DNA of 64,000 nucleotides. It comes from a bacterium. Its GTDB lineage: Bacteria > Zhuqueibacterota > Zhuqueibacteria > Zhuqueibacterales > Geothermadaptataceae. The notes below the pieces were generated by a model, which worked only from the letters and a program-made list of their open reading frames with translations, ran no database searches and had not been told where the DNA came from. Below are positions 52,341-61,426 of the stretch, piece after piece; the first letter of the stretch is position 1; each line of letters starts with the position of its first letter. Position numbers and translations under genes: made by a program. Location: positions 1 through 64,000 of the forward strand of contig JAJRYV010000085.1 in NCBI GenBank assembly GCA_024275575.1, written 5' to 3'.

Positions 52341-53261
52341 ATGGCGACTGAGCAGCAAAATTTCGATATATCTATTTGCATCGCGACTTTTCAGCGGCCG
52401 CAGAAACTAGCTCGTTTGCTGCACAGTCTTGCAGTCGCTGTTAAAAACTGCCCAGCTGCGGTTGAAATAATCGTTGTAGACAACGATAGTCGCAAATCCG
52501 CAGCGCAAGTCGTTGCTCAATTTGGCTGTAATCATTCCACGGTGCAATACCTCGTCGAACCACGACAAAATATATCACACGCCCGCAATCTCGGCGTTTC
52601 CAGAGCAAACGGAAAATGGTTTGCTTTTGTTGATGACGATGAAATCGTCGCCGAAAACTGGCTGCAATCCTTTTGGCTGTTCAAAATATCACGGCCTGCA
52701 GATGGTTATTTTGGCCCGGTACTGCCTCGTCTCGAACAGGTGGCACCGGTCTGGTTTGATGCAGAGCTCTTTTTTTTCCGTCCAAGATTTACCACTGGCA
52801 AACGGCTGCAGGAAAAGATGCGCACCGGCAATGCTTTTATCAGTCATCAGGTTTTTTCAAAACAAAAATTCGATCCCAAATTTGGCTTAAGCGGCGGCGG
52901 GGATACCGCTTTTTTTGAAAGCAGAGCACAAAACGGCGCCTGTTTTTTGTGGAATGACGAGGCCGTCACTTATGAGTTTTATCCACTGGAGAGAACAAAA
53001 ATGAAGTGGCTCATACAGCGTTACTTTCGCTCCGGTCTGGCTTACAGCAAAATCCGTATTCAAAAAAACAGGCGCTGGTTGCGGGCGAAAATTCTTTCCA
53101 AAGCGTGTATCGTCATATTATTTTTGCTGCTCTCATTGATGTTTCGCTTCGCACAATCACCCGCACGCGGGGTACTGAACATTCTACGGATTTGCCTGCA
53201 GGTCGGGCATATTGCTGCCTGTTTTAATTTAAACTATTACGAATATAAAAATAACTCATGA
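52341..53261 (+). CDS. Family 2 glycosyltransferase with C-terminal membrane segment
   Basis: A 306-residue GT2 enzyme: DISICIATFQRPQKLARLL start, VDNDS, the metal motif FVDDDE near residue 95, and GGGDTAFFE in the acceptor region. Near residue 250 the hydrophobic segment KACIVILFLLLSLMF anchors it in the membrane. It starts 2 nt after the flippase stop and ends in an ATGA overlap with the following GT4 gene. Confidence 0.9.
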   Translation: MATEQQNFDISICIATFQRPQKLARLLHSLAVAVKNCPAAVEIIVVDNDSRKSAAQVVAQFGCNHSTVQYLVEPRQNISHARNLGVSRANGKWFAFVDDDEIVAENWLQSFWLFKISRPADGYFGPVLPRLEQVAPVWFDAELFFFRPRFTTGKRLQEKMRTGNAFISHQVFSKQKFDPKFGLSGGGDTAFFESRAQNGACFLWNDEAVTYEFYPLERTKMKWLIQRYFRSGLAYSKIRIQKNRRWLRAKILSKACIVILFLLLSLMFRFAQSPARGVLNILRICLQVGHIAACFNLNYYEYKNNS

Positions 53262-54412
53262 ATGACAAAAAAACGATCTGTTTTATTTCGAAATACGCGA
53301 CCTGGCAGGACTACCGCAACGAAGTTTTGACCTGCCTCGGGCGCCGCTTTTCCGCGGACGTTGAAATGTTAACGACCGGAAAATTAAAACCCTATTTGCA
53401 TGATAACGATATCGTAAAGTATAAATTTTTTCGTTCGTGGGTGCCTCTTGCGGCAGAGAAATTAGGCTTTTTCCCGGGAGCGGTTTGGCATATTTTCAAA
53501 AACCGGCCGCATGTGGTTTTATGTCAGAACGATACTCGCCAGTTCACCGAATACCTAGCATTTTTGATCTGCAAGATATTGCACATACGTTTCGTCTGGT
53601 GGACTCATTCACACATGCCCTCGGTGCTCTACCGGTCATATTTAAGAAAATGGCTGCGACAGAAATATGCGCTGCACTTTCTTAAAAAAGCAGACGCCGT
53701 CATCACTTATTGTGAAATCGGACGAAATTACCTTTTGGAAAACGGTCTCGATAAACGTAATATTTATTGCGCACCCAACACGCTGGACACCGATAAACTT
53801 TTAACGCAAGCAGAAGAAATTCGTCGAAATTTCACCAGGAGGCAACTTGTGGAAAAATTAAACTTGCCCGAATCTGCGCATTATCTGCTTTATATGGGCC
53901 GGCTTACAGCACGAAAAAACATCGATCAGGCAATTCGACTTGCGGGGAAATTAAATGAAGATCAAAGCACAAGATATCACATCATCATCATCGGTGATGG
54001 CCCTTTTCGACAGGAATTGGAGAATTATGCACAAAAAAAAGCGGCTGGGTGCGTCACATTCACCGGCGCAATTTTTGAGGACAAACGCAAAGCCCTTTAT
54101 TTTTCCATCGCTGATTTGTTCGTCATCCCTGGTGCGGTAGGATTGGCCATCATTTATGCATTTGCCTTTCGCCTGCCGGTATTGACAACCAATGTGCCTC
54201 ATCACGGACCGGAGATCATCTATCTGAAAAATGGGAAAAATGGATTTATCTGCGACCGGGAAAATATCGGACAAATGGCGGCGCATGCAACAGAGCTTTT
54301 GCAAAACCCTGAACAGCGCGAAAAAATGGCGGCATGTGCCGAGCGCACGTTACGTCAAAAAGCCGACATTCAAATGATGACCGCGCAGATGGCCAAAGCA
54401 CTATCCCTGTAG
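53258..54412 (+). CDS. Family 4 glycosyltransferase
   Basis: A 384-residue retaining glycosyltransferase with GT-B fold. The C-terminal donor domain has YMGRLTARKNIDQAI, IIIGDGPFRQEL and VTFTGAIFEDKRKALYFSIADLFVIPGAVGLAIIYAFAFRLPVLTT; the first Glu of the usual EX7E is replaced by AVG, although PEIIYLKNGKNGF retains the second region. Transfer of a sugar to the lipid-linked repeat unit is the expected role. It converges on the BNR-propeller gene with a 4-bp gap. Confidence 0.87.
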   Translation: MNDKKTICFISKYATWQDYRNEVLTCLGRRFSADVEMLTTGKLKPYLHDNDIVKYKFFRSWVPLAAEKLGFFPGAVWHIFKNRPHVVLCQNDTRQFTEYLAFLICKILHIRFVWWTHSHMPSVLYRSYLRKWLRQKYALHFLKKADAVITYCEIGRNYLLENGLDKRNIYCAPNTLDTDKLLTQAEEIRRNFTRRQLVEKLNLPESAHYLLYMGRLTARKNIDQAIRLAGKLNEDQSTRYHIIIIGDGPFRQELENYAQKKAAGCVTFTGAIFEDKRKALYFSIADLFVIPGAVGLAIIYAFAFRLPVLTTNVPHHGPEIIYLKNGKNGFICDRENIGQMAAHATELLQNPEQREKMAACAERTLRQKADIQMMTAQMAKALSL

Positions 54413-54416
54413 TTAT

Positions 54417-55859
54417 CTATTTTTTCTCGATTGCTTTTATGTTTGTGGGAGGCTGTGGTGGCGTCCTGTCTTGATCGCCAGTAGGGAATCTTACCGTATA
54501 AATTCTGATTTTCGAATTCTCACCGTTTTTCTGCATCCCCATAAAACGAATCGCATCGGAATGCATAATAAAATTATAGTCGATGACGATGTTAAAAGGC
54601 CCGCTCAGATCGATCTCATAGTTTTCCCATGTCTTTCCATTATCCCGACTGCGATGCATGCGAATGCCGGAGGAAATCACCGTGATGGTTCCGTGAGAAT
54701 CGATCACCATATCTTCCCCCCCCCAGGGCAATGCTGTGGGCGCTGACCAACCACCCGACCACCACAAAAATGATTTTCGTACCGTTGGTTTGGATTCGGT
54801 GCGTGGAAATACAAGAACGAAAGGTTTGCCGTCGGGCGCTGCAGTTATCTCTGTGTATCCCCAAAAATATCCATTTTCCTGCGGATTCCGAATCCAGTCA
54901 GGGTGAATAACGGGAGAAGACTCGGCAAAATCGATGGGCAGGGAGAGCGCTTTTCCATCGGCATTGAAGAATGATTCGCCACCGTCATCTGAATAAACAT
55001 AACAAGGGAAATTCGGGTTGAACCAGAAGGCATCGCTACTCTGCTCCGGAGTGTAGTGTTTTCCCCAGACCCAGGAAACATGCATGCGATTCGAACGATC
55101 GAAATAAAAGTGCAATCCTTGCGTCGAATACACTGAATCCGTCGCCCAGGGACGTGCGCCGCCGATACGTTGCCATTTTCTACGCCCGGCATCGTACACG
55201 GCAATGCCGCCGGAACGTTGTCGCTGATGGTAACTGTTGCCGCAAAAATTACATTCCCGGAAAGCAGCGTAGAGCCTGCCATTACGGTCGTTCGCAAGAA
55301 ACATATAGCCAATTTGATTTCCCGGAATATCTGCAATCCCCTGCCCCAGCCAGTTATCGAAGCAATCGCCCTCGCAGCGGGAATCCTTCGCTGTCGAAAA
55401 ACCGGGATTCTCACCCGCATATTGTCCGCGAAATTGCCAATGGCTGATATCATCAGATTGGGTAGACATTTTATATTGCCATGGGGTTGCATGCATGTTG
55501 TAGAGCACATGAACAAATCCTAACTCATCAACGCCGAGGGATGGCGCATTGTGGTAGGGGTTCTCCTGTGTGATATTCGAGATAATAGCAGTACTCCAGG
55601 CGTTATTTTTCTTTTGCGCGACAATTGTTTTCATCTCCGGAGAAATGAAAGCGACATATATATTATCATTGAAAGATGTCAACGGTGAATTGAAACGGGC
55701 AATGTTTGAAGGGTGAACAGCAAATTCTCCTTCAATTTTGATATCAGGCCCGGATTGAGCGCAACATATGTTCACCGCAGCCATTAAAATTATGAGGGAT
55801 TTCAATAAGCGGTTGAGTGATACCGAGGCGAATTTAGCGAAAGATTGACTGCTCATCAT
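54417..55859 (-). CDS. Secreted BNR/beta-propeller protein (BNR-4-like)
   Basis: A 480-residue secreted protein with a signal peptide ending CCAQSG and a seven-bladed propeller-like body (repeated D-x-x-G-x-x-W-type strands, for example DDGGESFF and RDNGKTWENYE, which are classic Asp-box BNR motifs). BNR-4 proteins include ulvan and other polysaccharide lyases. The last residues (DRTPPQPPTNIKAIEKK) look like the beginning of a fibronectin type III domain that is cut off by the stop. A role in processing the polymer made by the adjacent locus, or an environmental polysaccharide, is inference. Confidence 0.78.
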   Translation of the reverse strand: MMSSQSFAKFASVSLNRLLKSLIILMAAVNICCAQSGPDIKIEGEFAVHPSNIARFNSPLTSFNDNIYVAFISPEMKTIVAQKKNNAWSTAIISNITQENPYHNAPSLGVDELGFVHVLYNMHATPWQYKMSTQSDDISHWQFRGQYAGENPGFSTAKDSRCEGDCFDNWLGQGIADIPGNQIGYMFLANDRNGRLYAAFRECNFCGNSYHQRQRSGGIAVYDAGRRKWQRIGGARPWATDSVYSTQGLHFYFDRSNRMHVSWVWGKHYTPEQSSDAFWFNPNFPCYVYSDDGGESFFNADGKALSLPIDFAESSPVIHPDWIRNPQENGYFWGYTEITAAPDGKPFVLVFPRTESKPTVRKSFLWWSGGWSAPTALPWGGEDMVIDSHGTITVISSGIRMHRSRDNGKTWENYEIDLSGPFNIVIDYNFIMHSDAIRFMGMQKNGENSKIRIYTVRFPTGDQDRTPPQPPTNIKAIEKK

Positions 55860-56077
55860 ATTCCAGATTCATATTTGTAATTCATCGCATGAAAAGTGAA
55901 CCGATTTCTGGTTGTGCGAATTGCATGCCAGATAATTATCGGCTCATTGCAATAATCAGTGATTTGGCAAAACTATTGTGCCCAAGCAGGACAGGCTTTG
56001 CATCAGTGATAACAGCAAACTTTTGACCTTTATTATTCTCGCCGGGTTGTGACTTTTCTCCCATGCGAACAGCTGTT

Positions 56078-57538
56078 TTATTTTGCGAATATTCTTTTTT
56101 TCAGATAACGCAAGCGGGCTGATTTCTTTAAAACAGGCTGTACTCTGCTGTGTGTGAGCTGTGGATTGATCGGTTCATTTAAAATTTCCGGCCACATCTC
56201 TTTGATCAATCGAACGAAAAAGGAATGTGCCGGACCACTCCGAATCCTGGCGGGCAGCAAAATTTGGCTGTAAAGCAGTGCGCGATTATTAAACGGAGAA
56301 AACTCTTCGATAGCAATATCCTGTTCAAAGGGATATTGCGGAGCCCAGTTCCCGGTGCGGTTTTCCCAGTAAAAGAGATCGAGCAGTGAAATACGTGAAC
56401 AGGCAGCATATTTTTTGGCGGTTGTATACCAGTTTTTGATCTCTTCGTTAACAAATTCGCTTTGATTCAAATAAGGCGTAAAATAGGATAATTCGGCTGC
56501 GGTAAATGCATGTCTGGAGTAACCGTAATGGCAGCGACTGATGGCACCACAATTGCCGTTAATATTGACGATGTTTTTACGACGGTGGTGATCGTAGTGA
56601 TATTGGATTCCGGCAGTTTTCGGCAAGATGCGCGGTAAAATATGTTCATTTTCGAATTTATCTAAAAAATCCGGCGAGAGTGGTTCCGGTCTGATCACCC
56701 GGAAAGGCAGCCCCGTTTTTCTGGTTAATTTTTGTGAAACAAGCAAATCAGGATGGGAGACGGCTAAAGTTTTGTGATGAAAGATATAAAACTGAATCTC
56801 AGCCGAAACATCCCTGGATGCGGCCAGCAGCATGCGTGTATCCCACCCGGCTGTCAGCGCCTGCATTAAACTAAACCTTCTTATGGCTGCTTTGAACGCA
56901 CCTCTGAGCAGGTTCGCTGAAAAGTTAAGAACTTCGTCGACGCTGGTTTTTTTCCGATTAATAAACGGGATGCGTCGAATTATTTGCTGCCGTAAATCGA
57001 GATAATGATTCGGCAGTATTTTTTCCAGACGGTCATCGATTGTCTGTGTACCGAACCACGAATGCTCACAATTTTTAAATCTGGGAGAATTGATAAAGGT
57101 TTTTTTTATCATGGAAATTTGCAGCTCACCACCATAGCATTGTAAATACAACTTCGGCGATGATGTCAGCATTAGCTTCCCTGCTGTGCGGCTGAAATAC
57201 ATTTGCCTTAAACAACAAGCATCCCCAACAATCAGGAATTCCTTGTTTGAATAAAAAATGAGGACAAACCGCCCGGTGAGATGCTGAATACGCGCGAAAA
57301 AATCTTCCTGCCCGCAACAGCCGTCAACGATGGATTGTAACACTTGCAGGTCATTTTTTTCAGGAGAAAGAGGGTCGATGATAAAACCCAGTAAAAATAT
57401 TGAGCACCATTCCTTTTCGAACACTGCCGAGTTCAGGTCTCGATGATGGTAGACAGACAAACCATGAAATGCCGCCTCTATGAATGCAGCAGGTGGGACA
57501 ATTTTAAAATTCGCTAAAAAATATTGATTTTGGAACAT
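56078..57538 (-). CDS. Asparagine synthetase-like protein lacking the glutaminase cysteine
   Basis: A 486-residue protein of the asparagine synthetase B family. The ATP pyrophosphatase loop reads ALTAGWDTRMLLAA near residue 225 (compared with the usual SGGLDSS), and the N-terminal half resembles the Ntn glutaminase fold, including GRFVLIFYSN and LMLTSSPKLYL. However, the protein begins MFQNQY, so the Cys2 nucleophile that hydrolyses glutamine is missing. Such proteins in capsule loci are thought to use ammonia or an amine to form amides on sugars or peptides. The exact reaction is unknown. It is separated from the BNR gene by 218 nt. Confidence 0.82.
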   Translation of the reverse strand: MFQNQYFLANFKIVPPAAFIEAAFHGLSVYHHRDLNSAVFEKEWCSIFLLGFIIDPLSPEKNDLQVLQSIVDGCCGQEDFFARIQHLTGRFVLIFYSNKEFLIVGDACCLRQMYFSRTAGKLMLTSSPKLYLQCYGGELQISMIKKTFINSPRFKNCEHSWFGTQTIDDRLEKILPNHYLDLRQQIIRRIPFINRKKTSVDEVLNFSANLLRGAFKAAIRRFSLMQALTAGWDTRMLLAASRDVSAEIQFYIFHHKTLAVSHPDLLVSQKLTRKTGLPFRVIRPEPLSPDFLDKFENEHILPRILPKTAGIQYHYDHHRRKNIVNINGNCGAISRCHYGYSRHAFTAAELSYFTPYLNQSEFVNEEIKNWYTTAKKYAACSRISLLDLFYWENRTGNWAPQYPFEQDIAIEEFSPFNNRALLYSQILLPARIRSGPAHSFFVRLIKEMWPEILNEPINPQLTHSRVQPVLKKSARLRYLKKRIFAK

Positions 57539-57683
57539 CCTTTTTCCAGTTCTGGGCTTTAGTTTTATCCTTGTGCTAAAAGATTGCTGCAGCCGGCAGT
57601 TTTACCTTTTATTTAGCCCCATTCGTTTAGAATGAAGAAAAGGTGATCCGATTATTTTATAATTTCCAACTCATGCAAATTGC

Positions 57684-58406
57684 TTATTTTGCTGAGGGCA
57701 TGGCAAAGGTTGCATCCGGAATATCGATATTGATCTGAATATCATCGAAGACAAAATCCATTTTTTGAGCACCGAGAATCTCCAGAGAATGGGGATATAA
57801 AAGCCCGTCAATTTCTTCATAATCGCCTAATCGGATGATCACCGTGCTTTTTGCCTGCGGCGTATTCACCGGGACCTCGGTACCGATAAGCAATTGACTC
57901 TGCTTGTCGATATAAAAAATGACTTGCTGGCTGTCAATACGTATGGCGCGTAATTTATAACAATCGACGCCTTCAAAAGATTCACTACCTTCCAGCTGGA
58001 TTTTTGTGCCGTTGTTTTTATAACTCACCAGATCGCCATCAAAATTCGCCTGCCGAATAACCTGTTCCGCCTGTTCGCCTGTGAGTGCTGTCGGTCTTAC
58101 CATGCCAAGCATCGGATTTTGCATCCATGCGACAGTGCCGTCATAGGCCTGTATTATTTTCTGTCCCTGAATTTCCATCGTCGAAATCCATTTATTCGGT
58201 CGTTTTTTCTTAATCGTGATCTGTAACTCGACTTCGGCAAGCGCTGTGGAAAAGACGCCTTCCTGCATAATTGTTTTGACCGATTGCAATTTTTCAAGAC
58301 CGCCGAGCGCATCGTAATATTTTTTCAGAATATCATCGACGGATTGCGCATTGGCGGTAAAAACCAGGGTTAAAAAAAAGAACAGCATTACGGCACATTT
58401 TTTCAT
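57684..58406 (-). CDS. LolA/outer-membrane lipoprotein-sorting-like periplasmic protein
   Basis: A 240-residue periplasmic protein. The signal peptide ends TANAQS; the mature part (DDILKKYYDALGGLEKLQSVKTIMQEGV ... DFVFDDIQINIDIPDATFAMP) has the LolA/LolB-like half-barrel pattern that binds lipids, typical of proteins annotated as outer-membrane lipoprotein-sorting-like. The ATG at 58406 with AAGG ahead is used; a TTG 18 bases earlier is less likely. It is divergent from the DUF3179 gene. A lipid- or lipoprotein-carrier role is inference. Confidence 0.8.
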   Translation of the reverse strand: MKKCAVMLFFFLTLVFTANAQSVDDILKKYYDALGGLEKLQSVKTIMQEGVFSTALAEVELQITIKKKRPNKWISTMEIQGQKIIQAYDGTVAWMQNPMLGMVRPTALTGEQAEQVIRQANFDGDLVSYKNNGTKIQLEGSESFEGVDCYKLRAIRIDSQQVIFYIDKQSQLLIGTEVPVNTPQAKSTVIIRLGDYEEIDGLLYPHSLEILGAQKMDFVFDDIQINIDIPDATFAMPSAK

Positions 58407-58661
58407 TTTTATGACCTTTTTCAAAGTAACTGCATTATGGCTTACCGATTAAATTAACTAATTAATTGCAACTTGCCAATACATTTCAGCAATAAAATCC
58501 CGGATTTCGTTTGAGTGCGATACCACTGGTCTTTGAACCAGCCGGCATCGGCTGATCCCGAGACACGGCGGTTGCATCTTTTCGCAAGCGGAATATTTAA
58601 AATAAAGAGGTGGTTTAAACCGGTAACACTTGTAAATCATGGTGCAAAAAAAGGAGTTTCG

Positions 58662-59360
58662 ATGCGAAGCATGAAAGTATTCTTATATCTTCTCGGATTG
58701 CCAATCCTGATCACGGCGTGTAATTCCGTTAGCGAGCCTGGCAGCAGCACGAATTCGCCGGTTGAAGTCGTCGAAAAAGAAGAAAAAATCTTGATTAAAG
58801 ATTTAACAGGCAAAGAGTGGGATATCACCCACGCGGTGAAAGAGTATGGTTTTGTCGCCAACCAGTTTCAGTACGGTCTTGGCCCTTTCGCCATTCAACC
58901 TATCATGGACCCGGTTTTTGCGCAGAGCGGCGAAAATGGTTTCCCTTCATCGCAGAGTTCGGCTTTGATCATGGGCACAACAATTGTTGGTGATACTCGT
59001 GCTTATTCCATCGGTGTAATGAGCAGGTTCGAAGTCGCAAACGACAAATTCGGCACCAATTACGTTGCCGTCGCTTACTGACCGCTGGTGCAATTGGCTG
59101 GCGTGTACAGCCGCGTTATCGACGGTAAAACATTAACCCTTTCCGCCAGTGGGTGGACTTACCGCAATACGTTTGTGCTCTACGATTATGAGACGGAGAG
59201 TTTGTGGTATCACCTTGAAGGCGAGCAAGGATTGCGCTGTATCAGTGGTAAATATCAAGACCGGCAATTAAAGGAATGGACATCCGAAGTCTCAGCATGG
59301 AATAAATGGTTGGAAAAACATCCAGATACCAAATATTTAATCAGCGGCAGCGGTTTATAA
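58662..59360 (+). CDS. DUF3179 lipoprotein, candidate selenoprotein (in-frame TGA at codon 140)
   Basis: A 232-residue predicted lipoprotein: AAGGAG six bases before the ATG, signal peptide with lipobox LITAC, then a DUF3179 domain (SALIMGTTIVGDTRAYSIGV, YVAVAY-x-PLVQLAG, GKTLTLSASGWTYRNTFVLYDYETESLWYHL). The codon at 59079-59081 is TGA and stands exactly where the family has Cys in its YCPL motif; the frame continues for 92 conserved codons to TAA at 59358. A hairpin starts 15 nt after TGA: GGCTG (59096-59100), loop GCGTGTA, CAGCC (59108-59112), with G as the first loop base, which meets the bacterial SECIS rules. Sec140 is therefore proposed; a nonsense mutation is the alternative. DUF3179 function is unknown; in the family the Cys is near-invariant. 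Confidence 0.75.
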
Positions 59361-59483
59361 CTTTTTCCCAGTGCTTGCAGAAAATTCAAAAAGGATGTGG
59401 CAGAGATGTCACTCCCTTTTTAAATGTCACTTCCGTTTTAAAAAAGGAAAAAAAAGAAGGTGTTTGCGGGAGATTTCCACAGG

Positions 59484-60008
59484 TCAGGATTCAAATTCGA
59501 TAATTAATTGATCTTTATCCACCGACTGGCTTTTTTGTACATGGATTTTTTTTATGCAGGCATCATTTGGTGCTTTGATGATATTTTCCATTTTCATGGC
59601 TTCCAGGATTAACAGTTGTTCCCCTTTTTTCACAGCATCACCAGCTTTGAAAAACACGTCAACGATCAGGCCGGGCATGGGTGAAAGTAGCTGCTTTGCC
59701 CGAGAATCTCCCTCATCACCGCCGATTTTCAGTTTTTGAGCATAGATAAAATGATCATCGATTTGTGATGATGCATTTTTATTATTAAAAGTTACGGTAT
59801 TTGATTCTCCCCCAGCTTCAAAATAAAACGCTTTTACCCGATTATCAATTCGTAAAAGACAATGATTTGCTGTCATTTTCAATACTTCGACTGTTTGGCA
59901 ATTATTGTTGTTCGTCGTAATGAAACGTTCACCTTTTTTATTGATCAGCAATTCAACAGCATCACCATTAATCGTTGCAACGAATTTTCGTTCAAAAGAT
60001 AAATTCAT
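59484..60008 (-). CDS. Biotin carboxyl carrier-type protein
   Basis: A 174-residue protein ending in a biotinyl domain (residues about 100-174) with the attachment Lys in LEAMKMEN and the preceding LLSPMPGLIVDVFFKAGDAVKKGEQL. The N-terminal 95 residues resemble the linker region of biotin-dependent acyl-CoA or oxaloacetate carboxylases. No carboxylase subunit lies in the window, so its partner enzyme is unknown. It lies 30 nt after the Asp-rich gene on the same strand and may be in its operon. Confidence 0.9.
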   Translation of the reverse strand: MNLSFERKFVATINGDAVELLINKKGERFITTNNNNCQTVEVLKMTANHCLLRIDNRVKAFYFEAGGESNTVTFNNKNASSQIDDHFIYAQKLKIGGDEGDSRAKQLLSPMPGLIVDVFFKAGDAVKKGEQLLILEAMKMENIIKAPNDACIKKIHVQKSQSVDKDQLIIEFES

Positions 60009-60038
60009 TGATTACCCGGTTTAAAATTGAGTATTTAA

Positions 60039-60446
60039 TCACTCCCAATCATCCGTCTGCCAGTCATCACTGTCCTCCAGCGGATTTGGGTCTTCACCAT
60101 CACCCGAGTCATCATCATCGTCATCCCAGTCATCGTCATCATCATCGTCATCCCAGTCATCATCCCAATCATCATCAAGGTCATCATCAAGGTCATCATT
60201 GAGATCATCATCAAGTTCATCATCAAGTTCATCATCAAGTTCACTATCTAAACCGGGTTCGGTGTCATCCCAATTATCATCATCGAATTCATCGGAATCA
60301 TGGCATAGAAAGCCTAAGAACAGGCTATCGAGCAACTCATCATTCTCTTTTACAATATTCGTTCCCGCAACCGTGACGAGATGATTTGGATTTCCGTGAA
60401 ATATTGTATCAGTGTTGATGGTTTCAAAGTTAAACTTCAAACTCAT
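60039..60446 (-). CDS. Small extremely Asp- and Trp-rich protein
   Basis: A 135-residue protein. Residues 1-55 are a normal-composition head (MSLKFNFETINTDTIFHGNP ... LGFLCHD) and the rest is a tail of Asp, Glu, Leu and Trp in short tandem units (SELDDELDDE, DLDDDLDDD, DDDWDDDWDD). It has a very low predicted isoelectric point. The DNA is a degenerate GAT-rich tandem array, so copy number could vary. GGGAG seven bases ahead supports the ATG at 60446. It has no signal peptide. Metal or mineral binding, electrostatic mimicry or a modified-peptide precursor are all possible; nothing in the sequence decides. Confidence 0.7.
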   Translation of the reverse strand: MSLKFNFETINTDTIFHGNPNHLVTVAGTNIVKENDELLDSLFLGFLCHDSDEFDDDNWDDTEPGLDSELDDELDDELDDDLNDDLDDDLDDDWDDDWDDDDDDDDWDDDDDDSGDGEDPNPLEDSDDWQTDDWE

Positions 60447-60818
60447 AAGATCTCCCGTGGAATACATATGTTGCTTTAACCCAAGAGCGTGAAACTCTTA
60501 CCAAATAATTCGATGGAATTCGATTCTAAACCGTGATTTGGCAGAACAGCATTCCGTATACAACCGCTAACATCAAGAATAATAAGAATAAGCAACCAAA
60601 CTTGAAGCTATCCCGCAGTTAAAAATTTGCTGAAGAAAATAAACGATACTATTTTTAAAATCAAGTTTTTTTCTCAGCTGTAGAGATAAATATTCTAACA
60701 ATAGAAAAGTTAGATACTTACAAAGAAAAATCAAACTGAGTATTCGATAGCCTTCAGCAATTATTTTCAACTCACCTAATCTTAATAAATGCAATTCAAA
60801 CGGTTGCAGAAAAACTGC
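60447..60818. other. Intergenic region before the Asp-rich gene
   Basis: No gene is supported. A 73-codon minus-strand open frame at 60573-60794 has no ribosome site or family feature. The sequence is AT-rich with no repeats or terminators recognised. It should contain the promoter of the Asp-rich gene and biotin carrier gene. Confidence 0.4.
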
Positions 60819-61409
60819 TCAACGATAGAGACTGAAAGTTGCGATTATCTTGCCCACTTCTTCCGGGACAAATTGTGAAATATCCTGTCCGGCTCGCACC
60901 ATTTGTCTGATTTGTGTTGAAGAAACCTGAAGTATTTCTGCGTTGACAGTGATCAAATCTTCAGGCCCAAGAAATGAAGGGCACTCAAAGCGATCATCAC
61001 TCCTGGGATAGACGATCAACTTTGCATATTGACTTAACTTCGCCGCATACCGCCAGCTTGCAAGGTTTTCCAGGCTGTCCTGGCCCATGATAAAAAAGAA
61101 ATCCGCTGTTCGTCCGAGTGCTGAATGATAAAAATGTCGCAGCGTCTCAATCGTATAGCTTGGTGTTTTTCGATTCAAATCAAAATCTGAACAGGAAAAA
61201 AAAGGGTAAGTCGCAATTGCAGCTTCAACCATTTTCTGGCGAATGAGGTTGTCGGAAAGTTGTAAACCGGTTTTGTGAGGGGGGATGCCGCTGGGCAGGA
61301 AAATAATTCCATCCAACTGCAATTGCCGATGGATGGTCTCGGCAATTTTAACATGCCCCAAATGAATGGGATCGAATGTTCCCCCGAACAATCCGACTTT
61401 TCGTCTCAT
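60819..61409 (-). CDS. nadD: Nicotinate-nucleotide adenylyltransferase
   Basis: A 196-residue cytosolic enzyme of NAD synthesis that adenylates nicotinate mononucleotide. It shows GLFGGTFDPIHLGHVKIAE with the HxGH motif, SGIPPHKTG, and the C-terminal ISSTQIRQ-like segment (VSSTQIRQMVRAGQDISQFVP). Family length is normal. It lies 17 nt after bamD and is likely in the same operon. Confidence 0.96.
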   Translation of the reverse strand: MRRKVGLFGGTFDPIHLGHVKIAETIHRQLQLDGIIFLPSGIPPHKTGLQLSDNLIRQKMVEAAIATYPFFSCSDFDLNRKTPSYTIETLRHFYHSALGRTADFFFIMGQDSLENLASWRYAAKLSQYAKLIVYPRSDDRFECPSFLGPEDLITVNAEILQVSSTQIRQMVRAGQDISQFVPEEVGKIIATFSLYR

Positions 61410-61426
61410 CGCATGACCAGGTTTGG

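Noticed and set aside
58662-59081. Short DUF3179 gene ending at the TGA, followed by a second small gene at 59088
   Set aside because: The downstream part continues the same domain in the same frame with no start signal, so one gene with an in-frame TGA explains it better.
60060-60290. CRISPR-like or satellite array suggested by the repeated GATGAT/CATCAT pattern
   Set aside because: The units are 3-12 bp, degenerate and in frame with an Asp-rich protein; no spacer-repeat structure.
60573-60794. Minus-strand 73-codon open frame
   Set aside because: AT-rich chance frame without ribosome site; hydrophobic pattern only reflects T-rich codons.
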